A DNA stretch of 39,992 bases from Ruminococcus sp. (GCA_017543595.1 JAFYFU010000002.1:1-39992); one strand, 5' to 3'; shown: positions 15,143-23,796, numbered from the stretch's first letter. Notes: generated by a model not told the origin, from the sequence alone. Numbers and translations: made by a program.

Positions 15143-17266
15143 ATGGATATGTTACATTTCATTAAAGAATTTCCAAAGGAATGGGAAGGATTCAACGAAG
15201 GACGCTGGTGCAACACCTCCGTAAACGTCCGTGATTTCATCAAGAATAATTATACACCCTATGACGGTGACGAAAGCTTTCTCGCCCCTCCGACAGAAGC
15301 TACTAAAAAACTCTGGGAACAGGTCATGGATTTATCCCATCAGGAACGTGAAAAAGGCGGTGTTCTCGACATGGACACAAAAATTATCTCCACTATCACT
15401 TCCCACGGTGCAGGCTACCTCAACAAAGACCTCGAACAGATTGTAGGACTTCAAACGGACAAACCCTTTAAACGCTCCCTCCAGCCTTTCGGCGGTATCA
15501 GAATGGCACAGCAGGCTTGCAAGGAATACGGCTATGAAGTTGACCCCTCTGTTGTCGAAATCTTCACAAAATACAGAAAAACCCACAATCAGGGCGTTTT
15601 TGATGCCTATACCCCCGAAATGAGACTCGCAAGACATTCGGCTATTCTCACGGGTCTGCCAGATGCCTACGGCAGAGGACGAATTATAGGCGATTACAGG
15701 CGTGTAGCCCTTTACGGAGTTGACATACTCATCGCTGACAAAAAACATCAGATTGAAACCTCTCTCGTGAGAATGACCTCAAAAAATATCCGCCTCCGTG
15801 AAGAACTCGCCGAACAGGTTCGTGCTTTGGAGGACTTGAAAAAACTCGGCGAAATCTACGGATTTGACATCTCAAAACCTGCCTCAACCGCAAAAGAAGC
15901 TGTACAATGGCTTTATTTCGGCTATCTCGCAGCCGTAAAGGAACAAAACGGTGCGGCTATGTCTCTCGGCAGAACTTCTACTTTCCTTGACATATTCATT
16001 CAGCGTGACCTCGAAAAAGGCATAATAACAGAAGAACAGGCACAGGAATTAATTGACCATTTCATTATGAAACTGCGTATAGTTAAATTCGCCCGCACTC
16101 CCGAATACAATTCACTTTTCTCAGGCGACCCCACTTGGGTAACAGAATCAATCGGCGGTCTCAGCGTTGACGGTCATCACCTTGTAACAAAAAACAGTTT
16201 CCGCTATCTTCACACTCTTGAAAATCTCGGTACTGCCCCCGAACCAAATATGACTGTCCTCTGGTCACAGAAACTCCCGCGAAATTTCAAGGCTTACTGC
16301 GCCAAAATGTCCATTCAAACTTCCTCTATACAGTACGAAAATGACGATATGATGAGAGTTGCCCACGGTGACGACTACGCTATCGCCTGCTGTGTATCAT
16401 CAATGAGAGTCGGAAAGGAAATGCAGTTCTTCGGAGCAAGAGCCAACCTCGCAAAATGTCTCTTATACGCTATAAACGGCGGTGTTGACGAAAGACTCGG
16501 TATTCAGGTAGGTCCTAAATACAGACCCGTTGATTCCGAATATCTTGACTTTGATGACGTATGGGAAAAATATATGGATATGATGGAATGGCTTGCGGGA
16601 CTTTATGTGAACACTCTCAATGTTATTCATTATATGCATGACAAGTACAGCTATGAAAGACTTCAAATGGCTCTCCACGACAGGGACGTAAAGCGTTATT
16701 TCGCTACGGGTATAGCAGGACTTTCAGTCGTTGCAGATTCTCTCTCGGCTATAAAATACGCAAAAGTAAAGCCCATAAGAAAAGATATCGAAATTAAAGA
16801 CAAAAAAGGAAATGTAACAGGTGTTGCAAAAAATGTTGTCGTTGATTATGAAATAGAAGGAGATTTCCCGAAATACGGAAACAATGACGACCGTGTTGAC
16901 GATATGGCTGTTACCGTTGTCCGCAAATTCATGGACTGCATAAGAAAACATCACACCTATCGTGAGAGTATGCCCACTATGTCTATCCTGACTATTACTT
17001 CAAATGTCGTTTACGGAAAGAAAACGGGAAATACCCCTGACGGCAGAAAACAGGGCGTTCCGCTCGCTCCCGGAGCAAATCCCATGCACGGCAGAGATAC
17101 TCACGGCGCAGTAGCTTCACTTTCGTCTGTTGCAAAACTCCCGTTCCGTCACGCTCAGGACGGTATCTCAAATACTTTCTCGATTGTCCCCGATGCACTC
17201 GGAAAAGATATGCAGGTATTTGTCGGAGATATCGACCTTGACAAACTCAAAGGAGAAGAAGAATGA
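15143..17266 (+). CDS. pflB: Pyruvate formate-lyase catalytic core lacking the glycyl-radical domain
   Basis: Converts pyruvate and CoA to acetyl-CoA and formate. It carries the PFL core, with the adjacent active-site cysteines in [27 protein letters not shown] and the late motif [22 protein letters not shown]. It ends at [29 protein letters not shown], the point at which the Escherichia coli enzyme continues with about 60 more residues carrying the radical glycine (RVSGYAVRF). That domain is absent here (707 residues versus 760). A 79-residue protein with this exact segment is encoded 336 bases downstream. The stop overlaps the next start by 4 bases. Start: either Met1 or Met3 is possible; AAAGGAG lies 5 bases before Met1. 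No activating enzyme gene (pflA) lies in the window. Confidence 0.93.
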   Translation: MDMLHFIKEFPKEWEGFNEGRWCNTSVNVRDFIKNNYTPYDGDESFLAPPTEATKKLWEQVMDLSHQEREKGGVLDMDTKIISTITSHGAGYLNKDLEQIVGLQTDKPFKRSLQPFGGIRMAQQACKEYGYEVDPSVVEIFTKYRKTHNQGVFDAYTPEMRLARHSAILTGLPDAYGRGRIIGDYRRVALYGVDILIADKKHQIETSLVRMTSKNIRLREELAEQVRALEDLKKLGEIYGFDISKPASTAKEAVQWLYFGYLAAVKEQNGAAMSLGRTSTFLDIFIQRDLEKGIITEEQAQELIDHFIMKLRIVKFARTPEYNSLFSGDPTWVTESIGGLSVDGHHLVTKNSFRYLHTLENLGTAPEPNMTVLWSQKLPRNFKAYCAKMSIQTSSIQYENDDMMRVAHGDDYAIACCVSSMRVGKEMQFFGARANLAKCLLYAINGGVDERLGIQVGPKYRPVDSEYLDFDDVWEKYMDMMEWLAGLYVNTLNVIHYMHDKYSYERLQMALHDRDVKRYFATGIAGLSVVADSLSAIKYAKVKPIRKDIEIKDKKGNVTGVAKNVVVDYEIEGDFPKYGNNDDRVDDMAVTVVRKFMDCIRKHHTYRESMPTMSILTITSNVVYGKKTGNTPDGRKQGVPLAPGANPMHGRDTHGAVASLSSVAKLPFRHAQDGISNTFSIVPDALGKDMQVFVGDIDLDKLKGEEE

Positions 17267-17472
17267 CTCCCCACGATATGATTAAAAATGCCGAAAATCC
17301 CGAAGAACTCGCCGATTTGATAGATGCCCTCATGGCGCAGGGCAGCGGTCATGTGAATATCAAAACGGGAAACGGCGGAATAACGGTAAATACAGTAAAA
17401 AGTACAGACTGCTCAGGCACAAAAGGTGCTTGCTGTCAGCCGACTGAAAACGCTGTTGACGAAGAAGATTAA
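17263..17472 (+). CDS. Small cysteine-containing protein between split PFL genes
   Basis: A 69-residue protein overlapping pflB by ATGA, with AGGAG 7 bases upstream, so it is translationally coupled. The first half ([25 protein letters not shown]) resembles the segment that precedes the glycyl-radical loop in PFL and in the downstream protein ([21 protein letters not shown]), but there is no RVSGYAV motif. The second half has three cysteines ([14 protein letters not shown]) and an acidic end. It could be a decayed copy of the original C-terminal domain or a dedicated accessory protein, for example a linker or redox partner. No known family is recognised; the likeness to the PFL tail is by eye. 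Confidence 0.7.
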   Translation: MTPHDMIKNAENPEELADLIDALMAQGSGHVNIKTGNGGITVNTVKSTDCSGTKGACCQPTENAVDEED

Positions 17473-17494
17473 ATATAATTCCGAATTATTAAAC

Positions 17495-17591
17495 AGGAGG
17501 AAAATTTGTGCCTTGCACTGAGAGTGAACGAAGCGTCCGCGCAGTGAACGAAAGTGCAAGCCTTAAAAGCACAAATTTGACGACTTTAAAT
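17495..17591 (+). repeat. Type A hairpin element upstream of the glycyl-radical gene
   Basis: The cleanest single copy: AGGAGG (17495-17500), AAAATTTGTGCCTTGCACT, loop with GTGAACGAAGCG and GTGAACGAA, then AGTGCAAG and GCACAAATTTGACGACTTTAAAT, then AGGAGG (17592-17597) of the next gene. Outer stem AAATTTGTGC with GCACAAATTT, inner stem CTTGCACT with AGTGCAAG. Period from AGGAGG to AGGAGG is 97 bases. Confidence 0.92.
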
Positions 17592-17602
17592 AGGAGGTTA
17601 CT

Positions 17603-17842
17603 ATGGCAAACGATAAACAGATTGATAATTTGATTGAACTTATTGACGGCTATGTTGAAAAAGGCGGTCATCACCTCAATGTGAATGTATTCACAAGAGA
17701 AACTCTCCTTGACGCTCAGGCTCACCCCGAAAAATATCCTCAGCTTACCGTAAGGGTTTCGGGCTATGCCGTAAACTTTGTAAAGCTTACAAAAGAACAG
17801 CAGGACGATGTTATTTCAAGAACTTTCCACTCATCTCTCTAA
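17603..17842 (+). CDS. grcA: Stand-alone glycyl-radical domain, GrcA-like, completing the split PFL
   Basis: A 79-residue protein equal to the C-terminal domain of pyruvate formate-lyase: [28 protein letters not shown], the radical loop RVSGYAVNF (glycine at about residue 55) and the end [13 protein letters not shown]. In Escherichia coli the homologue GrcA (YfiD) repairs PFL cut by oxygen, but there PFL also has its own domain. Here the large protein of the same operon lacks it, so this protein should be an obligatory subunit rather than a spare part. Read from AGGAGG 5 bases upstream, which is joined to a type A element. A strong terminator follows. The symbol reflects homology; the role proposed here is different. 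Confidence 0.9.
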   Translation: MANDKQIDNLIELIDGYVEKGGHHLNVNVFTRETLLDAQAHPEKYPQLTVRVSGYAVNFVKLTKEQQDDVISRTFHSSL

Positions 17843-17848
17843 TATAGA

Positions 17849-17876
17849 AAAACTGCCGTATATACGGCAGTTTTTT
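17849..17876 (+). terminator. Intrinsic terminator of the pfl operon
   Basis: Perfect 26-base palindrome AAAACTGCCGTA with TACGGCAGTTTT around a TA centre, followed by more Ts. It is symmetrical and also serves the convergent hydrolase gene, whose stop lies inside it. Confidence 0.88.
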
Positions 17877-18648
17877 ACATATCAACGGAATTGTTTATTA
17901 TGTCTTTCAGGTACTGTGCATAGAGTTCGGGTTCTTTTGTCTGGAATCCGCAGTAATTTTTCCCCGAATAATCGGAAAAACGTGCAAGCGGATATTTCTT
18001 TTCAAGTCTTTTCTTACATTCGTGTGCGGGTTCTCTGTCGGAAAAATGGAAAATAAATTTTTTTGTTATTTCATTGTCAAAATGCGGAAGATGATAGTTA
18101 TAACAGCTTTCGGCAATATTTTTAATTGTATTTTCAGTTACCGAACCGAGATTTTTAACGATTGATTCAACGGTATCCCTGTATTTTTCAGGTTCATCAC
18201 CGCAGAACCAGAGAACAGACCTGTTTTTTAAAATTTCATCGGCTGAGGAATTTTTAAAGCTGCCCGAAAGTTTAATAAGCTTATTGCAGGCAATACTTTT
18301 TGCAATTCCTGCCAGTTTAAAAAATGAACCTGCATCAAAAAAATAATTGTCGGCGGATATATGCTTTGCCATTTCAAGGGCAACGACAGCCCCCATTGAT
18401 GTACCATGTATCATGGCTAAATTTTCAATTTCCATTTTTTGAAGTGCGATATTCAATATTCTCGCCTGCTTTGGTGCAGATGAATAATCTTTTGAATCGG
18501 GATAATGTCCGTCAAGTGTCGGAACTATCAGAAAAAAATCGTCTTCCAGATACTTTGCAAAATGCATGACAGAACCGTAATCGCAGAAAGCACCATGAAG
18601 AAGCACAATTGCAGGGTTTTTCCTGTCCCCGAAAATTCTTATTTTCAT
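17875..18648 (-). CDS. Alpha/beta hydrolase of unknown substrate
   Basis: 257 residues with an alpha/beta hydrolase fold: strand and oxyanion motif IVLLHGA (about 14-20) and nucleophile elbow IHGTSMGAVVA with Ser84. The end KNYCGFQTKEPELYAQYLKDI is where the catalytic His is usually found, but the residue there is not a His, so activity on esters is uncertain. No signal peptide, so cytoplasmic. The start is at MKIRIFG with AAAGGA upstream; an ATG 42 bases further up lies within the -10 box of the gene and can be excluded. It is transcribed divergently from the arabinanase gene. No link to a pathway is visible. Confidence 0.75.
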   Translation of the reverse strand: MKIRIFGDRKNPAIVLLHGAFCDYGSVMHFAKYLEDDFFLIVPTLDGHYPDSKDYSSAPKQARILNIALQKMEIENLAMIHGTSMGAVVALEMAKHISADNYFFDAGSFFKLAGIAKSIACNKLIKLSGSFKNSSADEILKNRSVLWFCGDEPEKYRDTVESIVKNLGSVTENTIKNIAESCYNYHLPHFDNEITKKFIFHFSDREPAHECKKRLEKKYPLARFSDYSGKNYCGFQTKEPELYAQYLKDIINNSVDM

Positions 18649-18678
18649 AACATCGTCCTTTCCTGTTTTATAATTAAA

Positions 18679-18707
18679 ATTATAACGCATTTTTCACAAA
18701 ATGTCAA
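18679..18707 (-). promoter_or_regulatory. Consensus sigma-A promoter of the hydrolase gene
   Basis: Minus strand: -35 TTGACA (18707-18702), 17-base spacer, -10 TATAAT (18684-18679). Perfect in both hexamers and spacing. Confidence 0.85.
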
Positions 18708-18745
18708 CCGTTTTTCAGAATTATATGACAATTTTTTGAAAAAAC

Positions 18746-18774
18746 TTGACAAAAAATAATATTTGTGCTATACT
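18746..18774 (+). promoter_or_regulatory. Sigma-A promoter of the GH43 arabinanase gene
   Basis: -35 TTGACA (18746-18751), 17-base spacer, -10 TATACT (18769-18774). Start expected near 18781. It is back to back with the hydrolase promoter, 38 bases away. Confidence 0.85.
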
Positions 18775-18802
18775 TATACATACAGATAATTTATGGCGAA
18801 AG

Positions 18803-18840
18803 ATACGGAATAACCCTCTCTTGTGTTCCGTATTTTTTTA
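18803..18840 (+). terminator. Leader terminator (attenuator candidate) before the GH43 gene
   Basis: Stem ATACGGAA (18803-18810) with TTCCGTAT (18826-18833), a 15-base loop, then seven Ts, all between the promoter and the start codon. Only about 22 bases of transcript precede it, too few for a usual riboswitch aptamer. Control by an RNA-binding antiterminator or by premature termination is inferred. A tiny reading frame (MAKDTE) at 18793-18813 overlaps the stem but has no ribosome site. Confidence 0.65.
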
Positions 18841-18865
18841 ATATATTTATGAAAGGAGTTTTCAA

Positions 18866-21796
18866 ATGAAAGAAAACTTTATCAAAAAGGCGGCTGCACT
18901 TATTCTGTCGGGGGCTGTGCTTTTTAATGTTTCGGATATTTCCTCTCCCTCTATGATATCCGATGCCGCAGTAAATGCCTCCCGTGTGTCGGTGCATGAC
19001 CCGTCAATCATCAAAGACCCGAAAACAGGGCAGTATTACGTTTTCGGCTCTCATGTCGAGGCGGCAAAGTCAAAAGATTTGCTCAACTGGAACAGGTTTA
19101 CAAACGGCTACACAACTCCCAGAAATGTCGAATTTGGCGATATGTCCGCAAACCTCAAAAAAGCTTTCGATTGGAGCGGTGAGGATATGGAGGACTGCAA
19201 AGGCGGTTTCGCAGTATGGGCTCCCGATGTTATATGGAATCCCGACTATGTGAACACTGACGGCTCAAAAGGTGCGTATGTGATGTACTTCTGTACTTCA
19301 TCAACCTATATACGTTCCGTTATATGCTACGCAGTTTCGCAGAATATCGAAGGTCCGTATACTTTTGTCGATACTTTGATATATACGGGCTTTACGGGAA
19401 ATGACCAGTATGTTCAGGGCGGTTCAAGAACTGTCAACAAAAAATATACCTCCACAAATATTGATGAGCTTATCGCAAGCGGAGAAGTTCAGTACAATGA
19501 CAAATGGTTCAGCAACAACAATTACAACAACAACCTTTTCCCCAATGCAATCGACCCGACTATATACTACGGCACTGACGGAAAAATGTACATGGTCTAC
19601 GGTTCATGGTCAGGCGGTATATTCACCCTTGAAATAGACAAAACTACGGGAAAATGCATACACCCGAAATCAGGCACTACCTCTGACGGAAGAATGATTG
19701 ACAGCTATTTCGGAACAAAACTCATAGGCGGTTATCACAAATCAGGCGAAGCCCCGTTTATTGAGTACAACGAAGAAACAGGCTATTATTATCTCTGGGT
19801 TACATTCGGCGGACTTCTCTCAAACGGCGGTTACAATATGCGTGTCTACCGTTCAAAGAATCCGACAGGTCCTTTTGTTGACCCGTCAGGAAAGACAAGC
19901 ATTATGAGCGCAAATTCAAATCTTGACGAACACGGACTTAAAGTAATGGGCAACTATAAGTTCAGTACGCAGAATACGGCTTATATGGCTTGCGGTCACA
20001 ACTCTGTACTCAGAGATGATGACGGAAACTGGTATCTTTTCTATCATGCTAGATTTGATGACGGCACGGAATACCATGAAGTAAGAGTTCATTCCATTCA
20101 GTTCAATTCCGAGGGCTGGCCCGTTGTTGCTCCCAATGAGTATCAGAGTGACCCCATAGATACAGGCGGTTACAATGAACAGGATATAGCCGGCACTTAT
20201 GAATACATAAACCACGGCAACGACACAGGAAGTAAAATTTATAACTATTCGACAATAAATCTCTCTGCGGACGGAAAAATTTCCGGTGCGGTTTCGGGTA
20301 CATGGTCACAGGATTCAGGTTCGGCAGATGCAGTCATAACTATCGGAAATCAGAAGTATTACGGCAAATTCCTCGCTGCAAAAGACGAAAACGGCAGAAA
20401 AGTTATGTCATTTACCGCTGTCGGAAACAACAATCAGACAATCTGGGGAAATAAAACCACCGAATTTACGGGTACTCCGAGAAGCGGAGGATATACCGCA
20501 GAAAAATTCACAGACGGTTCTGCCTTTACAATTAAGAATGTAAACAGCGGTCTTTTCATGGAAGTTGAAGGCAATAAAGCCGAAAACGGTACAAATGTTC
20601 AGCAGTGGGACTTGAACGGCGGTGACGAAAATGCCGAAAATATCCCCGATACCTGGAACACATGGAGATTGTTTGACGCTGAGGACGGTTATTACTACAT
20701 CATTTCGGAAGTCGGTGACGGTGCAACCTATGCCCTTGACGTTTCAGGCAAAAAAGCCGATAACGGCACTAATATAGGCATTTATCAGTTCAACGGCGGG
20801 GACAATCAGAAATTTAAATTAACTAAAAATGATGACGGTTCTTATAAAATCCGCACAAAGGTCTCAAAAGACAAGTCAGGCGTTGAAATCGAAAGCGGAA
20901 GCCTTGAATACGGTGCAAATGTTCAGGAATGGGAAATAAACGGCGCAAACTGTCAGGACTGGATTTTAACTTCCTCCGAAAACCACGGAATCGAAATGAA
21001 TACAAATCAGCTCTATACTTTCAAAAATGTAAACAGCGGTTTCGTTATGGATATAATCAACGGTCAGATGAAAGACAATTCCAACGTTCAGCAGTGGGAA
21101 TCAAACAATGAAAACTGCCAGAAATGGAAAATTGTTCCCTACGAAAACGGCGGAAATTATTACTATCTGCGTTCGCTTATGGACGAAAATTATGCACTCC
21201 GCTGTGACGGTTCGGAAAACGGCGGAAATCTCAGCATACAGACTTATTCCGCAGGTGACAGCTCAATGCTTTTCAAGTTCGCTAAAAACCTTGACGGCTC
21301 TTACAGAATCATGACGGGTTCATCAAAGGATTCAAAAATTCTTGAAGTCGCAAATGCAAGCAGTGAATACGGCGCAAATGTTCAGCAGTGGGAAGCAAAC
21401 GGAAATGACTGCCAGAAATGGACTGCCATTACGGAAGACTTGCCGTTTACGGAAACTACCACCACAACCGAAACAACAACTACTACCACAACGACTACTG
21501 TAACCACAACAGAGGAAACAACTGCGGATTCTACCGAAACAGTCACAACGGAAGAAACAAAAATTGTCCTCGGTGACGCAAATGAGGACGGAAATGTAAC
21601 TGTTTCCGATGCTGTCGCAATTCTCCAACACCTTGCAAATTCCGACAAATACGGTCTTACACCGCAGGGAAAACTCAATGGTGATGTCGTTGACAACGGA
21701 AACGGAATAACAGGTCAGGACGCTGCCGCAATTCAACTTATTGATTCGGGTATTCTTGATATATCCAAACTCCCCATAAAAAGCACTGACCTTTAA
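18866..21796 (+). CDS. Secreted GH43 endo-arabinanase with two ricin-type CBMs and dockerin
   Basis: 976 residues. Signal peptide about 1-38 (KK then a hydrophobic stretch). GH43 catalytic domain about 41-430 closely resembles Bacillus subtilis Abn2: VSVHDPSIIKDP (base Asp), AIDPTIYYG, GEAPFIEYNEETGYYYLWVTFGG (acid Glu), CGHNSVLRDD. A small beta-barrel domain starting DIAGTYEYINHG follows, also as in Abn2. Two ricin-type beta-trefoil (CBM13-like) domains about 547-690 and 711-855 have repeated VQQWE type QxW motifs. A Thr-rich linker about 863-900 leads to a type I dockerin (LGDANEDGNVTVSDAVAIL, second half GITGQDAAAIQ). It should cut the alpha-1,5-arabinan of pectin while docked to a cell-surface scaffold. 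Reached from GGAG 8 bases upstream. Exact substrate preference is inferred. Confidence 0.93.
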   Translation: MKENFIKKAAALILSGAVLFNVSDISSPSMISDAAVNASRVSVHDPSIIKDPKTGQYYVFGSHVEAAKSKDLLNWNRFTNGYTTPRNVEFGDMSANLKKAFDWSGEDMEDCKGGFAVWAPDVIWNPDYVNTDGSKGAYVMYFCTSSTYIRSVICYAVSQNIEGPYTFVDTLIYTGFTGNDQYVQGGSRTVNKKYTSTNIDELIASGEVQYNDKWFSNNNYNNNLFPNAIDPTIYYGTDGKMYMVYGSWSGGIFTLEIDKTTGKCIHPKSGTTSDGRMIDSYFGTKLIGGYHKSGEAPFIEYNEETGYYYLWVTFGGLLSNGGYNMRVYRSKNPTGPFVDPSGKTSIMSANSNLDEHGLKVMGNYKFSTQNTAYMACGHNSVLRDDDGNWYLFYHARFDDGTEYHEVRVHSIQFNSEGWPVVAPNEYQSDPIDTGGYNEQDIAGTYEYINHGNDTGSKIYNYSTINLSADGKISGAVSGTWSQDSGSADAVITIGNQKYYGKFLAAKDENGRKVMSFTAVGNNNQTIWGNKTTEFTGTPRSGGYTAEKFTDGSAFTIKNVNSGLFMEVEGNKAENGTNVQQWDLNGGDENAENIPDTWNTWRLFDAEDGYYYIISEVGDGATYALDVSGKKADNGTNIGIYQFNGGDNQKFKLTKNDDGSYKIRTKVSKDKSGVEIESGSLEYGANVQEWEINGANCQDWILTSSENHGIEMNTNQLYTFKNVNSGFVMDIINGQMKDNSNVQQWESNNENCQKWKIVPYENGGNYYYLRSLMDENYALRCDGSENGGNLSIQTYSAGDSSMLFKFAKNLDGSYRIMTGSSKDSKILEVANASSEYGANVQQWEANGNDCQKWTAITEDLPFTETTTTTETTTTTTTTTVTTTEETTADSTETVTTEETKIVLGDANEDGNVTVSDAVAILQHLANSDKYGLTPQGKLNGDVVDNGNGITGQDAAAIQLIDSGILDISKLPIKSTDL

Positions 21797-21808
21797 ACAG
21801 CAAAAAAT

Positions 21809-21838
21809 CAGGGTACTCTTAAAAGTACCCTGTTTTTG
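21809..21838. terminator. Bidirectional terminator between the arabinanase and pseudokinase genes
   Basis: Perfect 9-bp stem CAGGGTACT (21809-21817) with AGTACCCTG (21824-21832), followed by T5GT3 on the plus strand and preceded by A6 (T6 on the minus strand). Confidence 0.88.
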
Positions 21839-21839
21839 T

Positions 21840-23117
21840 TTAGTCGGAACTGTGTGACTGTTCATTTATGAAATCCTTGAAAGACTCAACTTTTCCCGTT
21901 GCTTTCAGTGAATAGTATTTAAGTATAAATCCCGCATCGGAAGAATCAACAACGCCGTCCGCATTGATGTCATAGACTGCCATTTCAACATCTGAAAGTT
22001 TTCTGCCTGAAGTTGCAGCCTGAGAGTAAACCGAAAGAAGTTTTGAAGAATCTACCGTGTCAATTTTTCCGTCATTGTTTATATCACCGAATTTTATATT
22101 CAGTCCTTCAAATTCTTCGGGTTTTTCGGCAGTTGCCTCGTCAGGCTTTTCAACGGATTTTTCATCGGGTTCTTCCGTAACTGTTTCCGAAACTTTTTCG
22201 CTTACGACTGAAAAAGAAGGGGAACTTTTATGACCTGAAATAACGACTGCCGCAACAATTCCCGCAGTTACAACAAACGCCGCTGCTGCGGAAATCATAT
22301 ACACAGGGGTTTTATTTTTTCGGGATATGCTTTCGATATCGGTTATTATTTCGTCAATCGTCATATATCTTTCATACTTGCTGATATCGCAGGCACGTTC
22401 AACTATACGGCTTATTTTCTTGCTTCCCGTGCGGTTGGAAAACATATTTCCGGGGAGATTACTGACTATATAGCTGAGGCATTTTCCGAACATATATATA
22501 TCGGACTGTCTGTCGTAAGTTCCGTCATACAACATTCCTGAGGAATCAAGCCTTCTCTCATCGGAAACAACCGCAGCCCTGCCGAGTTTGTATCTTCCGT
22601 TTTCGCCAAGAAATATATTTTCGGGAGTTATATACATATGCGTTTCGCCCTCGTCATGAAAGGCTTTTAGTGCCTTGCATACGTCTATTGCGAGTTTAAG
22701 AACATTCTGCTCGGTATTTTCAAAGCGGTTTTCTTTGAGGAGTTGTTCAACGCTCACGCCGTATTCGCTGAGGGAAATCAGATACCATATTTTACTGTCG
22801 TTACTGCCTTCAAGAACGTGACATTTCATTGAAAAATTATCGTGCTGATATTTTAAAAGGCTTCGGCAGGAATAAAATTTAACCATAACGGAAAGTCTTT
22901 TGTTTATGCTTTCGATATCTTTCATAACTTCCTTATGGTTTTTCGGGTCGTAAAAATGAAGTTTCTGCGCTCTCATTCGGTACTTCACGCCAACCGATAC
23001 CAAATCAAAATCCGCAATATCATCATTTTCGTAAGCAATGGCAGTACGGTATTGTTTTCTGAAATTCTGGAATGAATAGCCGTTCAATATCTCATCGGCA
23101 ATTCTGTCAACCGACAT
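21840..23117 (-). CDS. Membrane-anchored pseudokinase with extracellular dockerin
   Basis: 425 residues. Residues about 60-265 follow a Hanks-type Ser/Thr kinase pattern (CKALKAFHDEG, then THMYITPENIFLGENGRYKLGRAAVVS, and the C-lobe motif YDRQSDIYMFGKCLSYIV), but the HRD aspartate is Tyr (HMYITPEN for HRDxKPEN) and DFG is LGR, so it should not transfer phosphate. A single membrane segment about 271-294 (VYMISAAAAFVVTAGIVAAVVI) is followed by a Glu/Lys/Pro linker and a dockerin at about 343-406 (FGDINNDGKIDTVDSSKLL, YDINADGVVDSSDAGFILKYY). Topology predicts the kinase fold inside and the dockerin outside. GGGGTGG lies 4-5 bases before the ATG. It lies behind the pilin-like gene and its terminator, so expression may be by readthrough. 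Role unknown. Confidence 0.85.
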   Translation of the reverse strand: MSVDRIADEILNGYSFQNFRKQYRTAIAYENDDIADFDLVSVGVKYRMRAQKLHFYDPKNHKEVMKDIESINKRLSVMVKFYSCRSLLKYQHDNFSMKCHVLEGSNDSKIWYLISLSEYGVSVEQLLKENRFENTEQNVLKLAIDVCKALKAFHDEGETHMYITPENIFLGENGRYKLGRAAVVSDERRLDSSGMLYDGTYDRQSDIYMFGKCLSYIVSNLPGNMFSNRTGSKKISRIVERACDISKYERYMTIDEIITDIESISRKNKTPVYMISAAAAFVVTAGIVAAVVISGHKSSPSFSVVSEKVSETVTEEPDEKSVEKPDEATAEKPEEFEGLNIKFGDINNDGKIDTVDSSKLLSVYSQAATSGRKLSDVEMAVYDINADGVVDSSDAGFILKYYSLKATGKVESFKDFINEQSHSSD

Positions 23118-23139
23118 ATAACCACCCCTTTTCCAAAAA

Positions 23140-23160
23140 AGCGGACAAAAAATGTCCGCT
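23140..23160 (-). terminator. Intrinsic terminator of the pilin-like gene
   Basis: Perfect 8-bp stem AGCGGACA with TGTCCGCT, 5-base loop, followed on the minus strand by TTTTTTGG. It separates the pilin-like gene from the pseudokinase gene. Confidence 0.85.
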
Positions 23161-23189
23161 TTTTATACTTTTAGGATTTAATTTTTACA

Positions 23190-23702
23190 TCACGCATAAG
23201 CTTTGTCGGGGCTTGGGAAAACTCTGTATGAAGGAGTACCGGACGTATCACCCGTCCATACTTCAACTCTGTTGTTCTCATCGCTGTAACCGACTACCCA
23301 GCAGTTTGTATCTTTTCTTGCGCCGTGGTACTTAACCTGATTGCCGTCAATCATATTTGATTCTTCGTTGAGAAGTTCGGCAAACTCGTCCGAAGTGCTG
23401 TCAAAAGCTTTCCATGTGTCACCGTTGCTCATGCAGAGGGCAGTAAACTTATAACTTTCAGCACCGTTTGATGTCAAAGCACTTACCGTAAAATCTGAAC
23501 CGCCTGCGAATATATCTTTTTCGGTATTTTCTGCATTGACACCCATAGCCGCTTTGCCGATTGTGCAGGCAGCGGATTTGTCGGCAGACTTTCTCGCCTT
23601 ATTCAGATATCCGAGCATGGAGGGGATAAGTATTACTGCGAGAACGCCTATTATGGCGATAACAGTGACAAGTTCGATAAGTGTAAATCCGTTTTTTCTC
23701 AT
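23190..23702 (-). CDS. Type IV pilin-like protein with class III signal
   Basis: 170 residues. N-terminus MRKNGFTLIELVTVIAIIGVLAVILIP is a prepilin signal: short charged leader, cleavage expected between Gly and Phe, Glu at mature position 5, then a hydrophobic helix. The rest is a hydrophilic globular domain with two cysteines (CMSNGDTW and CWVVGY). Start at MRKN is fixed by GGAGG 7 bases upstream and by the expected leader length; a TTG 15 bases further up overlaps the ribosome site. It stands alone with its own promoter and terminator; no prepilin peptidase, assembly ATPase or other pilin gene lies in the window, so it probably uses a machinery coded elsewhere. Confidence 0.88.
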   Translation of the reverse strand: MRKNGFTLIELVTVIAIIGVLAVILIPSMLGYLNKARKSADKSAACTIGKAAMGVNAENTEKDIFAGGSDFTVSALTSNGAESYKFTALCMSNGDTWKAFDSTSDEFAELLNEESNMIDGNQVKYHGARKDTNCWVVGYSDENNRVEVWTGDTSGTPSYRVFPSPDKAYA

Positions 23703-23767
23703 AATTAAAACCTCCAATTAAGCAATTCACAAATCATTAATAAGTTATTAACAATTTATCTTACTTT

Positions 23768-23796
23768 ATTATACTATCTAATGAGAAAAAAGTCAA
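23768..23796 (-). promoter_or_regulatory. Sigma-A promoter of the pilin-like gene
   Basis: Minus strand: -35 TTGACT (23796-23791), 17-base spacer, -10 TATAAT (23773-23768), with a leader of about 60 bases. Confidence 0.8.

Noticed and set aside
18649-18690. Longer N-terminus for the alpha/beta hydrolase
   Set aside because: The upstream ATG lies in the -10 box of the promoter and could not be in the transcript.
18793-18813. Leader peptide MAKDTE before the arabinanase
   Set aside because: No ribosome site and no run of regulatory codons; it overlaps the terminator stem by chance.
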